Shown: positions 56,970 through 64,000 of the stretch, in pieces
Layout of the letters: each line of letters begins with the position of its first letter
Numbering within the stretch: position 1 is the first letter of the stretch
Assembly (NCBI GenBank): GCA_029204225.1
Contig: CM055099.1
Span: 60,425,919-60,489,918, forward strand
Length of the DNA stretch: 64,000 nucleotides
Direction: 5' to 3'
DNA from: Diphasiastrum complanatum
Lineage: Eukaryota > Streptophyta > Lycopodiopsida > Lycopodiales > Lycopodiaceae
The notes under the pieces: generated by a model
What the model was told of the DNA's origin: nothing
The model's input: only the letters and a program-made list of their open reading frames with translations
Databases searched by the model: none
Made by a program: the position numbers and the translations under genes

Positions 56970-58482
56970 CTGCAGTTTGAAAAATGTAAATGTGGTAAAA
57001 TAGCTGGATCAAACTTGAGAATTTTGTTTCAAAGAATTCCTTCAAACTTGAAAGGCAGTGAATAAAATATGAATGATGAAATGTCCAGCAGGTTACTTTG
57101 GCAACAGCAAAAATGAGTTGATAAGATGTAGCATTTCCAAAGGTATGAAAAGAGACATGAGGCTGTACTTATGGATCACTGAAACATTAAGAGTCAAGCA
57201 AAGTATGACGGGGGTTGGAAGAAGAAGATCGATATGCATCGTACTTCCAAGGAAAGATTGACTCTCTTCATTTAGTATGGAATTTCTACAACAGTTTCAA
57301 AATCAACGCACATTGATGCCCTCAAACTGAACAGTGCCACAGATAGGAAATAGCTCTACCATTTCTCTGAACATCACAGGAAGAATTATCTATCATAATA
57401 CAATCAAACCACAGGGATTTATTATTGATGGAAAGCACATGAGCTGCGTCGTAAGGATATAAGTTTTAAGGTGGACCTCTTAATGTATACTAAGAATGGC
57501 TACAATGGGAGAATCAACACAAGAGATCAAAGACTGGCCGCTATGTATGCTGGCAGTATTACTGTAGCAAACATGAAAATAAGTCTGAAAAAGGGCTTAC
57601 TTCCAACGCTCAAAGATGTTTCCGTTCTTCTTGTTCTTTCCAGTACCCTGTTAAATCAAGAAGCCAACAGCCTCTCAAATATAGTATGTCTCAGACATGG
57701 ACTTGCTAGTATAGTCAGCCTATGCCAAATATTTACCCAAGAAGCAGGAAAAAACGCGAAGTCAACTATCTCCACTACAAATTTAGAGTTTAATCCTAGA
57801 ATGCATGAATATCAAGCTTGCAGGTAACCTGCAGTAAATTCTTGTTGAGGTAATACATGGATTACTTAGAACAAGGATTCTAAAGAATGATAAGGTCACG
57901 CTCGGCTGCTTTGGGATCTTAAAGGGTTATAAAAAAGCATTTGCTATTTCAAATACCACAAAATTTTCAGCAGGCGATCACCTGGCAACCTTGACACTCT
58001 AATGAACCTTTGCCTTTACACTTGGAACATCCCTTGCTGCTCTGCTTTCCAGTACGCCAGCCACAAACACATCAGGCAGCGCTTAGCCCCAATCAATTGG
58101 CAAGAACAATCTACCTAATTGCCTTGACATTGCAGTGCAAGAGTTCGACAATACTTAGATAACGGCGGCATCTGAACTAGATTAGCCCATCTTTCAACAA
58201 CGGTTTCAACAACCAAGTCTATAGTAAAGAGCACTCTCTAAACATATCTTCACCACATCAACAGAAGCACGCCATTTCTGCTGCATACATACACCAAGGT
58301 AACTGTTTATGAGCTGAGAGAGGCGAGTACACCTTAGCGCCTCCAAGAAAAACTCTCACAACTGGAGCCCATCTTCTTCCTCTTCCTATTCCTCTTGATC
58401 GAATTTGAGGCGGCTGCTGCTGCTGCAGCTTTGAGTGACATGGTTTTAGTATTATCACGGCAGAAAAGCTCGCTAAAGGCAT
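56882..58482 (-). CDS. Small DnaJ-type (CXXCXGXG) zinc-finger protein, probably plastid
   Basis: Complete four-exon gene: 58482-58333, 58041-57982, 57647-57601, 56969-56882. Phases 0, 0 and 2 keep one frame of 114 codons plus TGA. Splice sites are GT/AG (AAG/GTGTAC, CAG/GTGATC, GAA/GTAAGC donors). The N-terminal 50 residues are Ser, Arg and Gln rich with few acids, as in a transit peptide. The mature part has four Cys pairs: CSKCKGKG, CQGCQGTG, CYDCQGFG and CPNCGRGG, then the C-terminal LTPEQRGER. This matches the plant DnaJ-related, BSD2-like cysteine-rich family (no J domain), several members of which help fold or assemble chloroplast proteins. It is uninterrupted, in contrast to everything nearby. 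Confidence 0.88.
57601..57647 (-). CDS. Exon 3 (47 nt) of the zinc-finger gene
   Basis: Acceptor TTGATTTAACAG, donor GAA/GTAAGC. It encodes GTGKNKKNGNIFERW plus two bases of the Lys codon completed in exon 4. Confidence 0.85.
57982..58041 (-). CDS. Exon 2 of the zinc-finger gene
   Basis: 60 nt encoding SSKGCSKCKGKGSLECQGCQ. The acceptor is GGAAAGCAG; using the AG three bases earlier would add one Gln. An in-frame TGA about 45 nt upstream rules out a much longer exon. Confidence 0.82.
58333..58482 (-). CDS. Exon 1 of the zinc-finger gene
   Basis: ATG at 58482 is the first Met of the frame. It encodes the presumed transit peptide (MPLASFSAVIILKPCHSK ... GRRWAPVVRVFLGGAK). It ends at AAG/GTGTAC, phase 0. 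Confidence 0.85.
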
Positions 58483-60006
58483 TGTTGCTTCGTTTTGTAT
58501 ATGTGCGGTCTGTATGGGAGGGCTTCTAGCGGGGATGGATAATGTTCACTTAGAGGCATATGATGGAGTTTGGCAAAAGGAGAGGACAAGCCTTGATATA
58601 CATGGTCACCAAAATCTCCCAAAAGTCACACCTCTAGATAACTTTTTAGATTCCATCCCAAAGACTCATTAGTTTTAGGTTCCATCCAAGAGGGCGCCGT
58701 GTTTTTGTATTCCTTTTTTGAGAACCGAGTCTTTTTAGGGCATGAGATTGCCTTAGAGAAATCAAGGCTGGAAAATTAGAGTTTAAATGCATGATGCATG
58801 CTACAAAGTTCACACAAAATCTCCACAAGCACAAGATGGAATTTTGTTGTGGACCATGTCATGGAGACCTCTATGAACACACCCATTCTCCATATTGGTG
58901 TTTTTTATGTTCAAAATTCAAATGCAAATGGGGTATGTTTTGGAACTAAAAGAAAAACTAGTTCAACTTTATAACATATTTGAAATAGTTATAACCTTGG
59001 CAAGAATTTACTTGGCAATTGAGTTTTCTTCAAGTATTAACACGCTGAGATAATTCACAAACTTTTTTTTGTTTTCATGTATGACTTGTTAATCACTAAA
59101 TTCCAAGATCATGAAATTTAGAACTGTCCACACACATCATTGTGTGCTAGAATTTGTGGTTGTTGTCAAGTAGCATGCTAAGTGTTCTTAAAGGAAGAGC
59201 TATATGAAATTGAGAGAACACACATAAAAATATTAACATGTGGCATATCCTCACAAATCAAGATTGTCAAGGTTCGTTTCTAAACATGCTTGCTATTTGA
59301 TACATTTTCATTTCTTTTTCTATCAATTACATATGTATCATGTGATACATTTGATTCACCAAAAGAAATATGTCATGCCACTAGTGTGATGGTGTAGAGT
59401 GATATTCAAAAGGAAATAATTGATGCAAGACCCACATCTTTAACTTTGTAGAACATAAGCACCATAAGACCATGGAAGAGAATGAAACAACTATGAACAA
59501 AGTGTGGTCTAGCAAAATGGACAAAAAAATAGGATTTATAAATTGGTTTGGCATTTATTTATGATAGGACCGTTTTATGTGCCAAAGTGAAAGTCATGCC
59601 TGACTAACATTATAGTTTCTTGATATTGTATAATTGGAGTTGTATGATTTTTCATGCTAAGCACATCATGAACGCCAAGAAGAAATTTAGAAAAGAATTT
59701 GATAGGCCTTAACAAAAATGACCAATTTATACCAAAATATCATGTGAGAGCTTTGTGTTTTGGTGTTCAAAGTAAGTGTTTAAGTTTCAAACATAAAGAG
59801 TGTTGGATAATAACATCGATTTGTCTATGTGCTATACCAACAACCATAGTGTATCCATAAACCTTATCAATAATAATAACAAAATTGTGCAAAACAATAA
59901 TCACTTATCAAAACTACTTTACTCTTGGAAGTTCAAAAAAACGTTTATACCAAAAGACATCATTGAAAAGAAAGTGAAAAAATTGTTGATTGTCTAACAT
60001 GAAATC
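58483..60006. other. Upstream region of the zinc-finger gene and unassigned AT-rich DNA
   Basis: No coding region recognised. The first 300 bp would hold the promoter of the zinc-finger gene; I see no clear TATA box. The rest is AT-rich up to the LTR at 60007. Confidence 0.5.
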
Positions 60007-60381
60007 TGTTACAACTCCCTAAGATCAACGACTGCCTTGAAGGTTCCGCACACCCCATACTAGTGACGACGCACCATAACCGCCCAACCATAGGGTCACA
60101 ACCGACCCACCCCCATGCACTGGAACTATCGACATAATCATGTCCGGTCAAGCCTCCTACGATAAGTGGCATCCCATACCACCAGCCATCGCATTGGGCT
60201 CTCCCTAGCACACATCTCCTGGCCTGGAGATACATCTTGACTCATGCACGTGCTCTCCATCCAACAACTCCCGGGTAGACTGAGTGAATGGAAAGAGGGA
60301 AACCCCGCCACAATATAGGCATAGCACAGTGGTCCCCTTGCGAGGCCGTCACTGAAGGGCGTACCGTTATGGTACATAACA
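60007..60381 (-). repeat. 3' LTR of gypsy C
   Basis: On the minus strand it starts TGTTATGTACCATAACGG right after a purine tract (GGGGGGGAGGGGAA) and ends GGGAGTTGTAACA, 375 bp with TGTTA/TAACA ends. It is more G+C rich than its surroundings. Confidence 0.85.
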
Positions 60382-60399
60382 TTCCCCTCCCCCCCATAG

Positions 60400-61554
60400 A
60401 AACTTCCTTCTATGGGAAGAAACTAGGAAATCTAAGTCTTATATCATCCTCCTTCTTCGATGTCCTCATCATATGATCTACATTTTCAACAAATCAGATG
60501 TTCAGAGATCAAACGATTTCTCAGCTGATGTCGTCGAATATCCATGATCCTTTCCGGTTCATGGGGTACAAAAGTAGTCAAATCCTCCAATAGAACTAGA
60601 TCATCTATGGGAATCAAGTCATCTTTCCCACCAAGTCGTTCCTTTAAATGACTAACATGGAATACAAGATGAACCTTAATCCAACAGGGAGTTCTAGTCT
60701 ATAAGCAGCCCAACCAATCTTGTTAAGAACTTTGAAAGGATCGCTAAAACGTGGAGATAACTTCGGACATTTTCCCATTAGAAGTGTCTTAGAGTCCTTG
60801 GGGATTCTAAGATACACCCAATCACCGATCTCAAACTCTCGGGGAGCGCGACTTCGATTGGCATAGAACTGGGCTCTATCTTGAGCCGATCTAATGCTTT
60901 CCCTAGCCACCTGCAACATTTCCTGCATATCGAGCAAGAAATCCGCTGCAGCTTGAACCTTGAGACCTTTGAGTCCAACAGAGATAGGGGAACGAGGCTG
61001 AAAGCCGTACAAGAGCATAAAAGGACTAAAACCAGTGGCAGAATGCTTCATACTATTGTATGCGAACTCAACCATTGGGAGATACTTTTCCCAATCTAAT
61101 TGTTGTCTGGAAACATATGCACAAAGCATATCTTCCATTGATTGGTTGACACGTTCGGTTTGACCATCGGTTTCTGGGTGATCCGTAAACGATAGACTTA
61201 AAGTAGTTTCCAGAACTTGCCATTGAACTTGGAATCACGATCATTAACAATATCGTTCAGCAATCCAAACAACCTGAACAACTTTTCAGTAGTTTTTGTT
61301 GGAATAAACTGTGCCATTTTGGTTAGCCTGTCAACTACTACCCAAATAGCATTATGACCTTTCCCTGACTTGGGAAGTTCGACCACAAAATCCATGGAAA
61401 TACTTTTCCATTTCTTGTTGGGAATTTCCAATGGATGCAACAGACCAGTTGCTTTGAGTCTTTCCGCTTTATTTACTTGGCATTGTTCACACTCTTCTAT
61501 GTATGCCTCGACATGACCTTTCATTTTTTGGCCAATAAAATTCTCTCTTAACAA
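60400..61554 (-). pseudogene. Gypsy C integrase core, GPY region and chromodomain remnant
   Basis: 61554-61198: CEQCQVNKAERLK, MDFVVELPKSGKGHNAIWVVVDRLTKMAQF, NDIVNDRDSKFNGKFW. A frameshift near 61200 loses part of the core. 61138-60644: MEDMLCAYVSRQQLDWEKYL, EFAYNSMKHSATGFSPFML, WVYLRIPKDSKTLL. 60640-60400: chromodomain-like PERIMDIRRHQLRNRLI then a decayed end, followed by the purine tract. Confidence 0.88.
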
Positions 61555-62200
61555 GGTCGAGTGTCCTCTCTATATAACAGGGTGTACTGGGGCTATCGTG
61601 GCACTCATGCAAGATTTGGGCCCTAATGTCCGCGATATCTGGCACACAAACTTTTCCTCTATGGAAAAGCAAACCATTCCGAATGAAATAATCATCTAGT
61701 ATCTTCCCTTCGTGAGATTTCTTGGAATCCTGCTTTCCAAGATTGTCACTCATTAAAAAACTCCCTGCTAGGACATCTTGCCAAATATGACCAAAAAACT
61801 CATGGGTCCGACAAAGATCTCGCAGAGAACGATACAACTCATATTGGAACTCATCAAAGCATAACTGATTAACTTCACCAATCCAGCTCAAAGCATCAGC
61901 GACACAATTCGACGTACCTCGACGATACTTAATGTCAAATTCAAACTCTTGAGTGAGTTCCGACGAGCGGGCCTTACGACCCCCAAGGTCCGAGGCATCA
62001 CAGATATACTTAAGAGATTCATGATCTGTCATAGCCACGAATTTAGATCCGTACAAATAATGTCTCCAAATCTTTAACGCATGGATGACAGCAAAAAGTT
62101 GTTTCTCATAAGTAGAATACCTACTTTGAGCTGGGTCTAGCTTCTTGCTTTCGAAAGCCACAGGTCTACCATCCCGGTAAAGGACTGCGCCCACTAGCAT
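61487..62200 (-). pseudogene. Gypsy C RNase H and integrase zinc domain
   Basis: 237-codon open frame: VGAVLYRDGRPVAFESKKLD, HALKIWRHYLYGSKF, MTDHESLKYICD, GTSNCVADALSWIGEVNQL, linker, then VCVPDIADIRAQILHECHD. The motif spelling is close to the scrap at 1-566. Confidence 0.9.
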
Positions 62201-62202
62201 TC

Positions 62203-62330
62203 GTTTCCACCAAGAAAGATCCGCTAGGGTCCACTATGTGTAAAATAGGGGCTGTAGTCACTAGAATCTGTTTCCACCAAGAAAGATCCGCTAGCGTCCA
62301 CTATGTGTAAAATAGGGGCTGTAGACACCA
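62203..62330. repeat. 67-bp tandem duplication in the gypsy C RNase H start
   Basis: TTTCCACCAAGAAAGATCCG occurs at 62204 and 62271, with the following GTCCACTATGTGTAAAATAG also repeated. The length is not a multiple of three, so it breaks the frame. Confidence 0.9.
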
Positions 62331-62339
62331 ACATCTTCA

Positions 62340-63300
62340 AAGCTTCAAAGCTTTAATTAAGTTCATCAATCCAAACAACAGGAGGACTGATCTTCGAATG
62401 CCTTCCGGCCTTCTTCTTATTACCCTTCCTTAAGAAGATTCATTAGAGGCAATGCAACTGAGGCATAGTCTTTAATAAATTTATGGAAAAACCCTGTGAA
62501 GCCCTAAAAAGATTTTACTTTCTTAATGGTTTCAGGATAGGCCAATCACGAACTTTCTGGACCTTATCGTAGTCGATCTCAAGACCTCGATCGGAAACAA
62601 TATGTCCCAAATACTTGAGTCGAGTTTGAAAAAACTCACATTTAGACTCCTTAGCATAAAGCTTTGTCTGCCTTAGATTATCTAAGACTGTATGCAAATG
62701 CGCTTCGTGCTCCTCAAGTGTCTTGCTATTGATCAGTATGTCATGTAAAAATACCACGAGAAACTTTCCCAGATATGGACAAAGAATATTGTTCATTGTC
62801 TACTGGAAGGTTGTCGGGGCATTAGTTAGACCAAAGGGTAAAACTAAAAATTTGTAATGGCCATACCTAGTACGAAAACCAATTTTGGAAACACCCCCTT
62901 GTGTATTCTAATTTGATGGTACCCTGACCTAAGGTCCAATTTGGTGAAATAATTAGCACCATTCAATTAGTCCATTAAGTCGTCCATCTGAGGCAAGGGA
63001 TAGCGGTTCTTAATTGTCATTTTATTAAGCTTTTTGTAATCGACACAAAGACGAATACCACCGTCTTTCTTGCCAGTTAGCAAAACAGGAGCTCCCCAAG
63101 GGGATTTACTAGGTCGAATATGGCCTTTATGCAGCAACTCCTTAAGTTGACTAGCAACTTCATCTTCTTCCTTCAGGCTCATCCTATAGGGAAGAAGCGA
63201 TACAGGAGAGTTGTCGGGAAGGAGACCTATGTGATGGTCTATGCCCCGTGAGGGGGGAAGACCCTCAGGCAACTGCATAGGGAATATATCGCTATACTCC
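62340..63300 (-). pseudogene. Gypsy C reverse transcriptase
   Basis: 63278-62967: [78 protein letters not shown]. The middle part is frameshifted but readable ([22 protein letters not shown]). 62796-62515: VVFLHDILINSKT, where the active-site FLDD reads FLHD, then LGHIVSDRGLEIDYDKV. Confidence 0.88.
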
Positions 63301-64000
63301 TGTAGGCTGATATTCTATGAATATTCAAGCCATCTTGAAAAAGATACAGACTTAAGCCTAGAACTGGATCAGTCAAGTTCTGGCCTTTGTGCCATGTTGT
63401 AACGGCTTAAAGTTGTTTAGTTCTAAGCCTATGTCTAGAAGATTGGAACTTAAACTAGTTTGAATAAGTTCAACTTAAGTTAGTTCAGTTGTTTATGGTC
63501 CATTGGGGATTTGTCCCATGGTACCAAGTTAAGCCTATGCGGTCTATTTGTCCCATAGTGCCTTTTTGTAAGTGACCACCACTCCAAGTATATATAGGAG
63601 TGGAAGAGTCCATTTTGAGGAAGAACCTCATTTGCAATACATGCCTATCTTTCTCTTTGAGTGTTCTCCCTTGTGTGGTTTCATGTACTGTGTTACTTCA
63701 CATTGTATTGTATATTATTCATCTGGCAACAGGTTAAGTTAATCTAGGCCCTCCATTCTCTAGTAGGGTAAGCCTTAGAGGAGGAGATTTTAGGTTAATC
63801 CGTCATTGAATTACATTAAGCCGTCATTTGAGTCAGTTCCTAAGTAGAGAAACGAGAGAAGAGTGGATCTTGCCCGAAATACTCACCCACTCACTATAGA
63901 TCTTCTCATCCTTCAACCTCTCGGTTAGTTGAAAGCCATAGTCGAAAGCCACAATGCCTAGTCGGAGCCATAACGTGTTCTAGTTGGGAGTCCACCATAG
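63301..64000 (+). repeat. LTR of the gypsy A family, runs off the window
   Basis: Starts TGTAGGCTGATATTC and matches 33746-33938 for 193 bp. A TATA box (AAGTATATATAGGAG) lies near 63590. At least 700 bp long; its end, a primer site and any internal region are outside the window. It interrupts gypsy C; the 5 bases ACTCC at 63296-63300 would be the left target copy. Confidence 0.88.

Larger units (their letters stand above)
60382..63300 (-). mobile_element. Chromovirus-type gypsy remnant ('gypsy C'), 5' end cut off
   Basis: Minus strand from RT to the 3' LTR. The order is RT, RNase H, integrase and chromodomain remnant, then purine tract and LTR. Protease, gag and 5' LTR lie beyond 63300, where an LTR of the gypsy A family is inserted. 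Confidence 0.9.

Noticed and set aside
57073-57827. Plus-strand frames of 62 and 118 codons
   Set aside because: They lie across introns and exon 3 of the zinc-finger gene on the other strand and show no motif.

Overview
The window is nuclear DNA from a land plant with a repeat-dense genome. I see two interrupted host genes, both on the minus strand and both with plant-specific domain layouts. Almost everything else is decayed LTR retrotransposon (Ty3/gypsy and Ty1/copia) with one CACTA transposon relic. The lineage cannot be fixed from sequence alone. The repeat load and long TE-filled gaps would suit a large-genome plant such as a fern or gymnosperm, but that is only a guess.

Layout. 1-566: gypsy RNase H scrap. 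2302-7359: complete chromovirus (gypsy with a chromodomain) with paired LTRs and a GACAT target duplication but almost no gag. 8255-10396: minus-strand copia with paired LTRs and an internally scrambled, partly inverted body. 10666-15307: the first four coding exons of a PTM-like gene (Tudor-like, DDT and PHD domains); the last visible exon ends in a good splice donor, and only transposons follow up to the window edge. 15308-23666: upstream region and mostly unassigned AT-rich DNA with microsatellites and a copia gag scrap. 23667-28640: inverted copia LTRs and a minus-strand copia pol. 28800-33938: 5'-truncated gypsy ('gypsy A') carrying about 3.4 kb of extra reading frames between integrase and LTR. 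33939-38034: coding-like scrap, copia 5' half, CACTA TNP2 transposase relic. 38035-40201: minus-strand gypsy pol ('gypsy E'). 40177-41250: tandem repeat and copia 5' end. 41260-52380: a second gypsy with the extra region ('gypsy B'), split by a nearly full-length copia (43517-49706). 52400-56880: copia RT scrap, LTR remnants and unassigned DNA. 56882-58482: a complete four-exon gene for a small DnaJ-type zinc-finger protein, with a poly(A) signal downstream. 60007-63300: minus-strand chromovirus ('gypsy C') cut by an LTR of the gypsy A family at 63301-64000.

The most interesting system is the extra coding region downstream of integrase in gypsy A and gypsy B. It holds a 338-codon open frame (A only), a Thr/Pro-rich linker, a coiled-coil segment and a C-terminal block that aligns without gaps over 28 residues between A and B. 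It has no signal peptide or membrane span and does not look like an envelope protein. Other notable points are the scrambled copia with a microhomology joint at its primer-binding site, the head-to-head LTR pair, and the intact zinc-finger gene among TE debris. All splice sites were chosen by eye from consensus and reading phase.
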